A DNA stretch of 64,000 nt from Klebsiella quasivariicola (GCF_002269255.1 NZ_CP022823.1:558001-622000); one strand, 5' to 3'. Shown: positions 18,603 through 27,725, counted from the first letter of the stretch. Notes: generated from the sequence alone by a model not told the origin. Numbers and translations are program-made.

Positions 18603-18629
18603 GCCCTCCGCTTTTGCGGAGGGCGTTTT
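18603..18629 (+). terminator. Terminator after pnp
   Basis: Perfect 9-bp stem GCCCTCCGC/GCGGAGGGC with a TTTT loop, followed by GTTTT, 11 bp past the pnp stop. Confidence 0.85.
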
Positions 18630-18699
18630 ACGGGCAGGACGCCTCGTTTGCAGCCGGGGAACAGGACGTTCATCCAATCGTTGTCTTCGGGAGTGGGAA

Positions 18700-19584
18700 A
18701 TGAAGCCTTTTTTGCGCTGGTGTTTCGTGGCGACAGCTCTCACGCTGGCAGGATGCAGTAGCACCGCCTGGCGTAAGGACGCCGTCCTCGCAGTACCATT
18801 GCAACCGACTTTACAGCAAGAAGTGATTCTGGCACGCATGGAACAAATTCTTGCCAGTCGGGCTTTATCCGATGACGAACGCGCACAGCTTTTATATGAG
18901 CGCGGAGTGTTGTATGATAGTCTCGGTCTGAGGGCATTAGCGCGAAATGATTTTTCACAAGCGCTGGCAATCCGACCCGATATGCCTGAAGTATTTAACT
19001 ACTTAGGCATTTACTTAACGCAGGCAGGCAATTTTGATGCTGCCTATGAAGCGTTTGATTCTGTACTTGAGCTTGATCCAACTTACAACTACGCGCACTT
19101 GAACCGCGGTATCGCCCTGTATTACGGCGGCCGGGCTAAGTTAGCGCAAGATGATCTGCTGGCGTTTTATCAAGACGATCCCAATGATCCTTTCCGTAGC
19201 CTGTGGCTTTATATCGCCGAGCGTAAACTCGACGAGAAGCGGGCGCTTGAAGCACTCAGAGAGCGCTTAAACAAGTCGGACAAAGAACAATGGGGATGGA
19301 ACATTGTCGAGTTCTACCTTGGCGACATTAGCGAAAAAGAGCTGATGACTCGTCTGAAGGCAGACGCAACGGATAACACCTCGCTCGCTGAGCATCTCAG
19401 TGAAACCAACTTCTATTTAGGTAAGTACTACCTAAGTCTGGGGGACAAGGACAGCGCTACGGCACTGTTCAAACTGGCGGTCGCCAACAACGTACACAAC
19501 TACGTTGAGCACCGATACGCATTGTTGGAATTATCGCTCTTGGGCCAGGAGCAAGATGACCTGGCAGAATCGGACCAGCAATAG
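18700..19584 (+). CDS. nlpI: Lipoprotein NlpI, TPR adaptor of peptidoglycan enzymes
   Basis: Outer-membrane lipoprotein that, in E. coli, scaffolds peptidoglycan hydrolases and works with the Prc protease to degrade MepS. The 294-aa protein has signal peptide MKPFLRWCFVATALTLAGC with lipidated Cys19, then tetratricopeptide repeats (YERGVLYDSLGLRALARNDFSQAL, FNYLGIYLTQAGNFDAAYEAF and others, about residues 62–200). GGGAGTGG precedes the ATG. Order pnp-nlpI-deaD is as in E. coli. Confidence 0.97.
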   Translation: MKPFLRWCFVATALTLAGCSSTAWRKDAVLAVPLQPTLQQEVILARMEQILASRALSDDERAQLLYERGVLYDSLGLRALARNDFSQALAIRPDMPEVFNYLGIYLTQAGNFDAAYEAFDSVLELDPTYNYAHLNRGIALYYGGRAKLAQDDLLAFYQDDPNDPFRSLWLYIAERKLDEKRALEALRERLNKSDKEQWGWNIVEFYLGDISEKELMTRLKADATDNTSLAEHLSETNFYLGKYYLSLGDKDSATALFKLAVANNVHNYVEHRYALLELSLLGQEQDDLAESDQQ

Positions 19585-19688
19585 CTGACGAACACATCAG
19601 CCCATAGTTTTTTGCTTGCCATCACCTTCGCGGGTGAGGGCGTTGTTGTTCGTTAATACACCTACTTTGAGCCGGTTCACACTTTTCA

Positions 19689-19769
19689 ATGAAAATTACC
19701 GTAAATTTTCACGATGAGTTATGTAGACTGGCCGCCATTAATTTTGAGGCACACGTACTACATGGCTGA
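19689..19769 (+). CDS. yrbN: Small protein YrbN, overlapping deaD
   Basis: A 26-codon ORF beginning MKITVNFHDELCRLAAINF and ending VLHG matches the E. coli small protein YrbN nearly residue for residue. Its last codons overlap the first bases of deaD (ATGGCTGA, 8 bp), so deaD translation may depend on it. Function unknown. Confidence 0.85.
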   Translation: MKITVNFHDELCRLAAINFEAHVLHG

Positions 19770-21693
19770 ATTCGAAACCACTTTTGCAGATCTGGGCCTG
19801 AAGGCTCCTATCCTTGAAGCGCTCACCGATCTGGGTTACGAAAAACCATCTCCGATCCAGGCTGAGTGCATTCCGCATCTGCTGGACGGCCGCGATGTTC
19901 TGGGTATGGCCCAGACCGGTAGCGGTAAAACCGCAGCGTTCTCTTTACCGCTGCTGAACAACATTGATCCTGAGCTAAGAGCACCGCAGATTCTGGTGCT
20001 GGCGCCGACCCGCGAGCTGGCGGTACAGGTTGCTGAAGCAATGACGGAATTCTCTAAACATATGCGCGGCGTGAACGTGGTTGCCCTGTACGGCGGCCAG
20101 CGTTATGACGTGCAGCTGCGCGCCCTGCGTCAGGGGCCGCAGATCGTCGTCGGTACCCCGGGTCGTCTGCTGGACCACCTGAAGCGCGGCACCCTGGACC
20201 TCTCTAAACTGAGCGGCCTGGTACTGGATGAAGCAGATGAAATGCTGCGCATGGGCTTTATCGAAGACGTAGAAACCATTATGGCGCAGATCCCGGAAGG
20301 GCATCAGACCGCGCTGTTCTCCGCCACCATGCCGGAAGCGATTCGTCGCATTACCCGCCGCTTTATGAAAGAGCCGCAGGAAGTGCGCATTCAGTCCAGC
20401 GTCACTACGCGTCCGGACATCAGCCAGAGCTACTGGACTGCTTACGGCATGCGTAAAAACGAAGCGCTGGTGCGTTTCCTGGAAGCGGAAGATTTTGATG
20501 CGGCGATTATCTTCGTTCGTACCAAAAACGCGACCCTGGAAGTGGCTGAAGCGCTGGAGCGTAATGGCTATAACAGCGCAGCGCTGAACGGCGACATGAA
20601 CCAGGCGCTGCGTGAGCAGACCCTGGAGCGTCTGAAAGACGGTCGTCTGGATATCCTGATTGCGACTGACGTTGCAGCCCGCGGTCTGGACGTTGAGCGT
20701 ATCAGCCTGGTGGTGAACTACGACATCCCGATGGATTCTGAATCCTACGTTCACCGTATCGGCCGTACCGGTCGTGCCGGTCGTGCTGGCCGCGCGCTGC
20801 TGTTCGTTGAGAACCGCGAGCGTCGTCTGCTGCGCAACATCGAACGCACAATGAAGCTGACCATTCCTGAAGTGGAACTGCCGAACGCAGAGCTGCTGAG
20901 CAAGCGTCGTCTGGAAAAATTCGCCGCGAAAGTTCAGCAGCAGCTGGAAAGCAGCGATCTGGATCAGTACCGTGCGCTGCTGGCGAAAATCCAGCCGACG
21001 GCGGAAGGCGAAGAGCTGGACGTGGAAACGCTGGCTGCTGCGCTGCTGAAGATGGCTCAGGGTGAACGTTCGCTGATCGTTCCGCCGGATGCGCCGATGC
21101 GTCCTAAGCGTGAGTTCCGTGACCGCGACGATCGCTTCGAGCGTCGTGGCGACCGTAACGATCGCGCTCCGCGCGGCGATCGCGAAGATCGTCCGAAGCG
21201 TGAGCGTCGTGACGTAGGTGATATGGAACTGTATCGCATTGAAGTGGGTCGCGATGACGGCGTTGAAGTACGTCATATCGTTGGCGCGATTGCCAATGAA
21301 GGCGATATCAGCAGCCGTTACATCGGTAACATCAAGCTGTTCGCTTCTCACTCCACTATCGAACTGCCGAAAGGGATGCCGGGCGAAGTGCTGCAGCACT
21401 TTACTCGTACCCGCATCCTGAACAAACCGATGAACATGCAGCTGCTGGGCGATGCGCAGCCGCGCACTGAACGTCGTGGCGGCGGTGAGCGTCGTGAAGG
21501 CGGTCGTGGCTTCGGCGGTGAGCGTCGTGAAGGCGGCCGTGGCTTCGGTGGTGAGCGTCGTGAAGGCGGTCGTGGTGATGGTCGTCGTTTCAGCGGCGAA
21601 CGTCGTGAAGGCCGTGCGCCGCGTCGTGATGATGCATCCGCGCCGCGCCGTGATGACTCTGCCGGTCGCCGTCGCTTCGGTGGCGATGCGTAA
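19762..21693 (+). CDS. deaD: Cold-shock DEAD-box RNA helicase DeaD (CsdA)
   Basis: Unwinds RNA during 50S assembly and mRNA decay in the cold. From ATG 19762 (MAEFETTF) the protein has 643 aa, slightly above the E. coli 629. Walker A AQTGSGKT is at 50–57, the DEAD box at 156–159, SAT near 187, and HRIGRTGRAGR near 328. The C-terminus adds an RNA-binding domain and an Arg-Gly tail built from repeated GERREGGRGFG units. A longer in-frame start at 19714 was rejected because it overlaps most of yrbN and lacks homology. Confidence 0.98.
   Translation: MAEFETTFADLGLKAPILEALTDLGYEKPSPIQAECIPHLLDGRDVLGMAQTGSGKTAAFSLPLLNNIDPELRAPQILVLAPTRELAVQVAEAMTEFSKHMRGVNVVALYGGQRYDVQLRALRQGPQIVVGTPGRLLDHLKRGTLDLSKLSGLVLDEADEMLRMGFIEDVETIMAQIPEGHQTALFSATMPEAIRRITRRFMKEPQEVRIQSSVTTRPDISQSYWTAYGMRKNEALVRFLEAEDFDAAIIFVRTKNATLEVAEALERNGYNSAALNGDMNQALREQTLERLKDGRLDILIATDVAARGLDVERISLVVNYDIPMDSESYVHRIGRTGRAGRAGRALLFVENRERRLLRNIERTMKLTIPEVELPNAELLSKRRLEKFAAKVQQQLESSDLDQYRALLAKIQPTAEGEELDVETLAAALLKMAQGERSLIVPPDAPMRPKREFRDRDDRFERRGDRNDRAPRGDREDRPKRERRDVGDMELYRIEVGRDDGVEVRHIVGAIANEGDISSRYIGNIKLFASHSTIELPKGMPGEVLQHFTRTRILNKPMNMQLLGDAQPRTERRGGGERREGGRGFGGERREGGRGFGGERREGGRGDGRRFSGERREGRAPRRDDASAPRRDDSAGRRRFGGDA
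21484..21595 (+). repeat. 33-bp coding tandem repeat in the deaD tail
   Basis: Eleven-codon units (GERREGGRGFG) start at 21484, 21517 and 21550; the third is partly diverged. The units are nearly identical in DNA, so length can vary by slippage without a frameshift. This probably explains the longer tail relative to E. coli. Confidence 0.8.
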
Positions 21694-21727
21694 TTAACGC
21701 AGCCCGTTAGCGTAAACTAAATAATAC

Positions 21728-21758
21728 AGCCCCGATCGTCATGATTGGGGCTTTTTTT
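21728..21758 (+). terminator. Terminator after deaD
   Basis: AGCCCC...GGGGCT hairpin with an imperfect inner stem, followed by seven T, 35 bp past the deaD stop. Confidence 0.85.
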
Positions 21759-21767
21759 ATTTCTTTT

Positions 21768-21787
21768 GTACTCGTGTACTGGTACAG
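21768..21787 (+). promoter_or_regulatory. TrpR operator upstream of mtr
   Basis: The 20-bp element GTACTCGTGTACTGGTACAG matches the Trp repressor palindrome (GTACTAGTTAACTAGTAC) at most positions and lies 50 bp before mtr, as in E. coli. The nearby TyrR activation sites were not resolved. Confidence 0.75.
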
Positions 21788-21837
21788 TGCGTCATGCTCA
21801 ACGTGAGCGAAGTATTTTCGACTGGAGATTTCGGTAA

Positions 21838-23082
21838 ATGGCGACACTAACCACTACGGCAACCCGTCCGTCCTTGTTTGGCGGCGTGGTGATTATCGGC
21901 GGCACGATTATCGGCGCGGGCATGTTCTCGCTGCCGGTGGTGATGTCCGGCGCGTGGTTCTTCTGGTCGCTGGCGGCGCTGGTCTTCACCTGGTTCTGCA
22001 TGTTGCACTCCGGTCTGATGATCCTGGAGGCCAACCTTAACTACCGCATCGGCTCCAGCTTCGACACCATCACCAAAGACCTGCTCGGCAAGGGCTGGAA
22101 CCTGGTGAACGGCGTGTCGATCGCCTTTGTACTGTATATCCTGACCTATGCCTATATCTCAGCCAGCGGCTCGATCCTCCACCACACTTTTAGCGAGATG
22201 TCGCTGAACGTGCCGGCGCGCGCGGCGGGCTTCGGCTTTGCGCTGCTGGTGGCGTTTATCGTCTGGATGAGCACCAAAGCGGTGAGTCGTATGACGGCCA
22301 TTGTGCTCGGCGCCAAGGTGATCACTTTTTTTCTGACTTTCGGCAGCCTGCTGGGGCACGTCGAGCCGACGACGCTGTTTAACGTCGCGGAAAAGAACGC
22401 TTCCTACGCGCCCTATCTGCTGATGACGCTGCCGTTTTGTCTGGCCTCATTTGGCTACCATGGCAACGTGCCGAGTCTGATGAAATACTATGGTAAAGAT
22501 CCGCGGACCATCATCCGCTGCTTAACCTACGGTACGCTGCTGGCGCTGGGTCTGTACGTGGTATGGCTGCTGGTGACGATGGGGAACATCCCGCGTCCGC
22601 AGTTTATCGACATCGCGCAGAAGGGCGGCAACATTGATGTGCTGGTGCAGGCGCTGAGCGGCGTGCTGAACAGCCGGAGTCTGGATCTGCTGCTGGTGGT
22701 GTTCTCTAACTTTGCCGTCGCCAGTTCGTTTCTCGGCGTGACGCTGGGGCTGTTCGACTACCTGGCGGATCTGTTTGGCTTTGACGATAGCGCGATGGGG
22801 CGCTTTAAAACCGCGCTGTTGACCTTTATCCCGCCGATGATCGGCGGGCTGGTGAAACCAGATGGTTTCCTTTACGCCATCGGCTATGCCGGCCTGGCGG
22901 CGACCATCTGGGCGGCGATTGTGCCGGCGCTGCTGGCCCGCGCCTCACGCCAACGCTTCGGTAGCCCACTGTTCCGCGTGTGGGGCGGAACGCCGATGAT
23001 TGTGCTGATCCTGCTGTTTGGCCTCGGCAACGCCGTTGTACACATCCTGTCGAGCGTTAATCTGCTGCCGGTGTATCAGTAA
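21838..23082 (+). CDS. mtr: High-affinity tryptophan permease Mtr
   Basis: Proton-coupled tryptophan/indole importer of the aromatic amino acid permease family in the inner membrane. The 414-aa protein, same length as E. coli, has about 11 hydrophobic segments and the family N-terminus GGVVIIGGTIIGAGMFSLP. It ends HILSSVNLLPVYQ. GGAGATTTCGGTAA precedes ATG 21838. Tryptophan repression through the adjacent TrpR operator is expected from E. coli. Confidence 0.97.
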   Translation: MATLTTTATRPSLFGGVVIIGGTIIGAGMFSLPVVMSGAWFFWSLAALVFTWFCMLHSGLMILEANLNYRIGSSFDTITKDLLGKGWNLVNGVSIAFVLYILTYAYISASGSILHHTFSEMSLNVPARAAGFGFALLVAFIVWMSTKAVSRMTAIVLGAKVITFFLTFGSLLGHVEPTTLFNVAEKNASYAPYLLMTLPFCLASFGYHGNVPSLMKYYGKDPRTIIRCLTYGTLLALGLYVVWLLVTMGNIPRPQFIDIAQKGGNIDVLVQALSGVLNSRSLDLLLVVFSNFAVASSFLGVTLGLFDYLADLFGFDDSAMGRFKTALLTFIPPMIGGLVKPDGFLYAIGYAGLAATIWAAIVPALLARASRQRFGSPLFRVWGGTPMIVLILLFGLGNAVVHILSSVNLLPVYQ

Positions 23083-23089
23083 CGTTATT

Positions 23090-23115
23090 GCCCGGTGGCG
23101 CGACGTCCACCGGGC
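23090..23115. repeat. REP-like palindrome between mtr and yhbW
   Basis: Perfect 9-bp inverted repeat GCCCGGTGG/CCACCGGGC with an 8-bp loop, between two convergent genes. There is no flanking T run, so a REP-type element is more likely than an intrinsic terminator. Confidence 0.55.
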
Positions 23116-23126
23116 TGACGTGTGTG

Positions 23127-24134
23127 TTACCCCAACAATTCCTCTTTCACCTGCATCGCCAAATCAAACGAATGCAGGCGAGCCTGGTGGTCGAAGATCT
23201 GGCCATTGACCATAATTTCGTCCGCCTCGGTTTCGCGCAGAATCGACGCTAAGCCGTGGCGGACTTTGTTTTTATCGCCAACCAGCGACATGCTCAGTGC
23301 CTGCTGCACACCATACTGCTCGGATGCAGACCACAGCTGATGCATATTTTCCACCGGCGGCGGCAGCTGCCCGGTCTCGCCGCGGCGCAGCTTCACAAAC
23401 GCCTGCTGCATAGAGGTAAAGAGGAATTCCGCATCGCGATTACTGTCGGCGGCAATGATATTGATGCATACCATGGCGTACGGTTTTTCCAGCCGCGCCG
23501 AAGGTTTGAAATTGCTGCGATACAGATGCAGGGCCTGGAACAACATATCCGGCGCGAAATGCGAGGCGAACGCGAACGGCAGGCCGAGCTGCGCCGCCAG
23601 CTGGGCACTGTACAGGCTCGATCCCAGCAGCCATACCGGAATACGCTCCCCGTAACCGGGAACCGGGCGCACGTGCGGGTTTGGATCGCAGGCGTCAAAC
23701 CAGTCCACCAGCTCCGCCACGTCGCGCGGGAAGTTATCGACATCGCCGCTCATATGGCGGCGCAGGGCACGCATGGTCGGCTGATCGCTGCCTGGCGCGC
23801 GGCCAAGGCCGAGATCGATCCGCCCGGGATAAAGGGTATTCAGGGTGCCGAACTGTTCGGCGATCACCAGCGGTGAGTGGTTGGGCAGCATTACGCCGCC
23901 GGACCCGAGATGCAGGGTGGAGGTGTTGGCGGCGAGATAGCCTATCAGCACCGAAGTCGCCGCACTGGCAATGCCGACCATATTATGGTGCTCCGCCAGC
24001 CAGTAGCGGTGATAGCCGCGCGATTCGGCCAGCCGGGCGAGATCCAGAGAGTGGGTAAAGGCTTCTTTGGCAGAAGAACCTTGCGGGATCGGCGCCAGAT
24101 CGAGCACCGAGAACGGAACAGATTTGTCAGTCAT
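23127..24134 (-). CDS. yhbW: Luciferase-like flavin monooxygenase YhbW
   Basis: 335 aa, member of the bacterial luciferase superfamily of F420/FMN-dependent monooxygenases. The family sequence RYWLAEHHNMVGIASAA lies near residue 42 and the GSGGVMLPNHSPLVIAEQFG block near 78. The substrate is unknown. The length and sequence match E. coli YhbW, which sits at the same place downstream of mtr in convergent orientation. Confidence 0.93.
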   Translation of the reverse strand: MTDKSVPFSVLDLAPIPQGSSAKEAFTHSLDLARLAESRGYHRYWLAEHHNMVGIASAATSVLIGYLAANTSTLHLGSGGVMLPNHSPLVIAEQFGTLNTLYPGRIDLGLGRAPGSDQPTMRALRRHMSGDVDNFPRDVAELVDWFDACDPNPHVRPVPGYGERIPVWLLGSSLYSAQLAAQLGLPFAFASHFAPDMLFQALHLYRSNFKPSARLEKPYAMVCINIIAADSNRDAEFLFTSMQQAFVKLRRGETGQLPPPVENMHQLWSASEQYGVQQALSMSLVGDKNKVRHGLASILRETEADEIMVNGQIFDHQARLHSFDLAMQVKEELLG

Positions 24135-24277
24135 AAAGGCTCACTTTGCTACAGCATCGTCATCAGATTGAAGGTCTTCTTCCAGCCTGGCGCATCCTGG
24201 ACGCGCCAGCCAGAAAAGCTGCATCTTTAATAATGCATTAAAATCTGAGCACTGTTGTTAACAAAGTGAGCGGTTTA

Positions 24278-25156
24278 TCAGGGCTGCAGCGCCAGCCCGG
24301 GCAGCCGTTTCCAGTAGCCGTTGCAATCACTATTGCTGGTAAGATCCAGCGGCGCAGCACCGTTTTCGTTGGCGCGGAAGGCCTCGAGCATAGCGAAGGT
24401 CTCATTGCCCATCGGCGACAGGCGCACCATATCCACCAGACCATGCATGGACGTCAGCTCATTGCCCAGGTTATAGACGTAGCCGCTCATGGTCTGGATA
24501 CCGTTGAGCACGAAGACCTGCTGGTTCTCCTGCGACAGCATGCTGCGCCCGGTCGGGTACTTGATGCAGCAGGTTTCGCATTCATCCTTTGGCCGGTCTT
24601 CCGAGCGGGCGGTAAAGCAGCGCGCGGAATAGGCCAGCGGCAGATGGCCGTAGCTCAGTACTTCGACTTCAAACTGGTTGCGAATGCCCAGCTCTTCGCA
24701 CTGGGTCAGTAAATTTGCCAGCCAGTCGCGGGAAAGCTCCACCGGCATGCACCAGCGTACCATCCCCTGTTTTAGCAGCAGGCGCAGGGTGACGGCGTTG
24801 TAGCAGTTTAGCGCATGACCAGCGACGAACGGCAGCTTGCGTTCGGCGCAGAGGTTCACTACCCCCAAATCGCTGGCCTCGATCAGAAACTCGCCATTCT
24901 CGACATAGCGCTTCAGCTCGCCCAGCTCAGAGGAGGCCTGCACCAGCGCGAGGGTAGACAGCACGACCTGCTTGCCGCTACCGGCCAGCGCTTTTGCCAT
25001 CTCGATCCAGTCGCCAACTTTGGTGGCGCGGCGTTTGCTGCACACGGCTTCGCCGAGATAAATGGTGTCGGCGCTACTGTTTGCCGCCTGCTGGTAAAAA
25101 TCTTCCAGCGTCTCTTTTGGCCAGTAGTACAGCACCGGCCCTAATGAATATTTCAT
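24278..25156 (-). CDS. ubiV: O2-independent ubiquinone hydroxylation protein UbiV
   Basis: With UbiU and UbiT it hydroxylates the ubiquinone ring without oxygen, using prephenate as the oxygen source in E. coli. ATG 25156 gives the 292-aa E. coli form MKYSLGPVLYYW; an ATG 15 bp upstream was not used. It belongs to the peptidase U32-like family and has the Fe-S cysteines: one near residue 39 and the CFTARSEDRPKDECETCC cluster near 176–197. The gene starts 5 bp after the ubiU stop and is certainly cotranscribed. Confidence 0.96.
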   Translation of the reverse strand: MKYSLGPVLYYWPKETLEDFYQQAANSSADTIYLGEAVCSKRRATKVGDWIEMAKALAGSGKQVVLSTLALVQASSELGELKRYVENGEFLIEASDLGVVNLCAERKLPFVAGHALNCYNAVTLRLLLKQGMVRWCMPVELSRDWLANLLTQCEELGIRNQFEVEVLSYGHLPLAYSARCFTARSEDRPKDECETCCIKYPTGRSMLSQENQQVFVLNGIQTMSGYVYNLGNELTSMHGLVDMVRLSPMGNETFAMLEAFRANENGAAPLDLTSNSDCNGYWKRLPGLALQP

Positions 25157-25161
25157 GTTTC

Positions 25162-26157
25162 TCACTGCCATTTACGGTGGTAGGCGCCAAGGGTGGTTTG
25201 TGTCCCTTCAGACATGGAGCCGAGGGTGTCCATCCATGCGGATTGCGGCACGAAATTCTGCGGATCGGCTTTGCAGCGATCGATTGCCTGACGCCAGACT
25301 TTTGCCACCTGGGTAACATATGCCGGGCTGCGCTGGCGTCCTTCGATTTTCACCGAGGCGATATTGGCGGCCATCAGCTCCGGCAACAGCTCGAGGGTGT
25401 TGAGGCTGGTGGGCTCTTCCAGCGCATGATAGCGCTCGCCGTCGACCAGGTAGCGGCCTTTACACAGCGTCGGATATCCGGCGTTCTCACCATCCTGATA
25501 GCGATCGATCAGCACTTCGTTGAGGCGCGACTCCAGCCCCTGCGGCGTTTGCTGCCAGCGCACGAAGCGGGCAGGCGAACAGGCGCCAACGGTATTCGGC
25601 GACTCCCCGGTCAGGTAGGAAGAGAGATAGCAGCGGCCTTCCGCCATGATGCACAGGCTGCCGAAGGCGAAGACTTCCAGCGGTACCGGCGTGGCGCGGG
25701 CTAACTGTTTCACCTGATGAATAGACAGGACGCGCGGCAGCACAACGCGCGCGACGTCGAAGTTGCGGTGGTAGAAGCGAATCGCTTCTTCATTGGTGGC
25801 GGAAGCCTGCACCGAAACGTGACGCTCAATATGTGGATAGCGTTCCGCGGCGTACTCCAGCATGGCGATATCGGCCAGGATCAGCGCATCGGCGCCCAGC
25901 TGGGCGGCCATATCCACCGCGCGTTGCCAGCGAGCGTAGCCGTCCGGGTGGGCAAAGGTGTTGATCGCGATATGCAGTTTACGACGGTGCTGATGCACAA
26001 AGTTGACGGCTTCCTGCAGTTTCTTTTCGGTGAAATTAAGGCCGGCAAAGTGGCGGGCGTTGGTGTCATCTTTCAGCCCGATATAGACGGCATCGGCGCC
26101 GTTTTCGATGGCCGCCTTAAGCGCCGGAAGGTTACCGGCTGGGCAGAGCAGCTCCAT
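25162..26157 (-). CDS. ubiU: O2-independent ubiquinone hydroxylation protein UbiU
   Basis: U32-family partner of UbiV, forming a 4Fe-4S heterodimer in E. coli. The 331-aa protein begins MELLCPAGNLPALKAAIENG and contains cysteines in LCIMAEGRCYLSS, GACSPARF and LCKGRYLV at the spacing of the cluster ligands. It was formerly yhbU. Divergent from ubiT across a 221-bp region; in E. coli both units are induced anaerobically by FNR. I could not find a strong FNR palindrome, only TTGAT half-sites near 26240 and 26307. Confidence 0.96.
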   Translation of the reverse strand: MELLCPAGNLPALKAAIENGADAVYIGLKDDTNARHFAGLNFTEKKLQEAVNFVHQHRRKLHIAINTFAHPDGYARWQRAVDMAAQLGADALILADIAMLEYAAERYPHIERHVSVQASATNEEAIRFYHRNFDVARVVLPRVLSIHQVKQLARATPVPLEVFAFGSLCIMAEGRCYLSSYLTGESPNTVGACSPARFVRWQQTPQGLESRLNEVLIDRYQDGENAGYPTLCKGRYLVDGERYHALEEPTSLNTLELLPELMAANIASVKIEGRQRSPAYVTQVAKVWRQAIDRCKADPQNFVPQSAWMDTLGSMSEGTQTTLGAYHRKWQ

Positions 26158-26378
26158 AATTTTTCCTGAAAAATGCGGCCCGTCAGGGACGCTGATTGGT
26201 TAACGAGCAGGGATTTTAGTTAACCTTCTGGTGACAATTTTTGATTTGAGGCAGTTAAAAGTGTATTGGCGGCGCCAATAACTGACGGCCGTCATCGCGT
26301 TTTTGTTGATTTACGCCGCTATGTTGTTTATGTGATATGGCACAATAGCGGAACAATTGCATTCATGGAGTAAAGCTT

Positions 26379-26903
26379 GTGTTGGATAAACTGCGTTCCC
26401 GGCTGGTCCACTTTGGCCCGTCTTTACTGAGCGTGCCGGTTAAGCTGGCGCCTTTTGCCCTCAAGCGCCAGGTGCTGGAGCAAGTGCTAAGCTGGCAGTT
26501 CCGTCAGGCGCTGGCAGAAGGCGAGCTGGAGTTTCTCGAGGGGCGCTGGTTAAGTATTCATGTGCGTGACATCGGTCTGCTGTGGTATACCTCGGTAGTC
26601 GATGGGCGCCTGGTGGTCAGCCAGCAGGCCGACGCCGACGTCAGCTTCAGCGCCGACGCCAGCGATCTGTTAATGATTGCCGCGCGCAAGCAGGATCCGG
26701 ATACGCTATTCTTCCAGCGTCGTCTGGTGATCGAAGGCGATACGGAGCTGGGGCTGTATGTAAAAAATTTGATGGACGCCATTGAGCTCGAGCAGATGCC
26801 AAAAGCGCTGCGCGTGATGTTGCTGCAACTGGCGGATTTTGTCGAAGCTGGACTGAAGAGCCCGCAGAAACCTGAACAGACATCGGTAGGTGAGGCATGC
26901 TGA
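26379..26903 (+). CDS. ubiT: Ubiquinone biosynthesis accessory factor UbiT (SCP2 domain)
   Basis: 174 aa starting at GTG 26379, giving MLDKLRSRLVHFGPSLLSVP. It is a sterol-carrier-like (SCP2) lipid-binding protein, taking the role of UbiJ in the anaerobic ubiquinone pathway. The SCP2 fold covers about residues 40–145. It is placed divergently from ubiUV, matching E. coli. Its 3' end overlaps yhbS by 7 bp. Confidence 0.95.
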   Translation: MLDKLRSRLVHFGPSLLSVPVKLAPFALKRQVLEQVLSWQFRQALAEGELEFLEGRWLSIHVRDIGLLWYTSVVDGRLVVSQQADADVSFSADASDLLMIAARKQDPDTLFFQRRLVIEGDTELGLYVKNLMDAIELEQMPKALRVMLLQLADFVEAGLKSPQKPEQTSVGEAC

Positions 26904-27400
26904 TTCGAGTGGAGATTGGGATTGATGCACCGGGAATCGACGCACTGCTGCGTCGTACCTTCGGCCGCGATGCCGAAGCGCAGCTGGTGCACGATCTGCG
27001 TGAAGATGGACTGATCACGCTGGGGGTGGTGGCGACGGATGATGAAGGCCAGGTGATCGGCTACGTTGCTTTTAGCCCGGTGGCGGTGGAAGGTGAAGAG
27101 CTGCAGTGGGTTGGCCTGGCGCCGCTGGCGGTGGATGAACAATACCGTGGGCAGGGCATTGGCCGGCAGCTGGTCTATGAAGGGCTGGATTCGCTAAATG
27201 AGTTTGGCTATGCCGCGGTGGTGACGCTGGGCGATCCGGAATTGTACCGTCGCTTCGGCTTTGAACCGGCAGCACGCTTCGATCTACGCTGCCGCTGGCC
27301 GGATAGCGCAGAAGCGTTTCAGGTTCACCGTCTGGCGGATGACGCCCTTAACGGGGTACACGGTCAGGTGGAATATAGCGATCACTTTAATCGTCTTTGA
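26897..27400 (+). CDS. yhbS: GNAT-family N-acetyltransferase YhbS
   Basis: 167 aa. The acetyl-CoA-binding signature appears as LAPLAVDEQYRGQGIGRQLVYEGL near residue 74, with the family aromatic pair in LYRRFGFEPA near 117. The substrate is unknown. ATG 26897 overlaps the end of ubiT and AGGTGAGG precedes it, so the two are probably translated from one message. The 3' end overlaps the convergent yhbQ by 14 bp. Confidence 0.93.
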   Translation: MLIRVEIGIDAPGIDALLRRTFGRDAEAQLVHDLREDGLITLGVVATDDEGQVIGYVAFSPVAVEGEELQWVGLAPLAVDEQYRGQGIGRQLVYEGLDSLNEFGYAAVVTLGDPELYRRFGFEPAARFDLRCRWPDSAEAFQVHRLADDALNGVHGQVEYSDHFNRL

Positions 27401-27677
27401 GCCTTGCCAGCAGGATTTCGAAGGTACCCTCTCCGGCAACGAGGCGCTCTTTATCGCGCTTCGTTAGCTGCTTAACACGATATTCCAGTCGCAAAGCAAG
27501 TGAGTGTTCACCAACCTCATGGCTAAAGGCCAGCTGTAGGTCGCCTTTGCCACGCAACGCCTTCGCGCCTTTCCCCGTCTGATGCTGGCGAAAGCGGCGC
27601 GGCACATCGGTCGTGATGCCGGTATAGAGGCGATTATCCGCGGTTCGAATGAGATACAGAAACCAGCACACGGTCAC
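27387..27677 (-). CDS. yhbQ: GIY-YIG nuclease-superfamily protein YhbQ
   Basis: About 96 aa with the GIY-YIG core: YLIRTADNRLYTGITTD (the LYTG... form of the GIY motif) followed by RRFRQHQTGKGAKALRG. The activity of the family on DNA is reported for E. coli YhbQ but its role is unclear. GTG 27677 was chosen because MTVCWFLYL aligns with the E. coli start. ATG 27707 would leave only 18 bp to the divergent yhbP ATG; neither has a convincing ribosome binding site. Confidence 0.85.
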   Translation of the reverse strand: MTVCWFLYLIRTADNRLYTGITTDVPRRFRQHQTGKGAKALRGKGDLQLAFSHEVGEHSLALRLEYRVKQLTKRDKERLVAGEGTFEILLARLKDD

Positions 27678-27725
27678 AAAGTCGGTATGGTAAGGTGTGT
27701 GCACCATAGCATAATGGAGAAGAAA

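Noticed and set aside
19714..19761. Longer DeaD start
   Set aside because: The added 16 residues lie in the yrbN frame region and are absent from E. coli DeaD; ATG 19762 has the conserved N-terminus.
19975..21399. 474-codon frame antisense to deaD
   Set aside because: Mirror of the strongly biased helicase gene without any family resemblance.
26158..26378. FNR palindrome between ubiU and ubiT
   Set aside because: Only single TTGAT half-sites were found, with no matching ATCAA at the right spacing, so no site is annotated.
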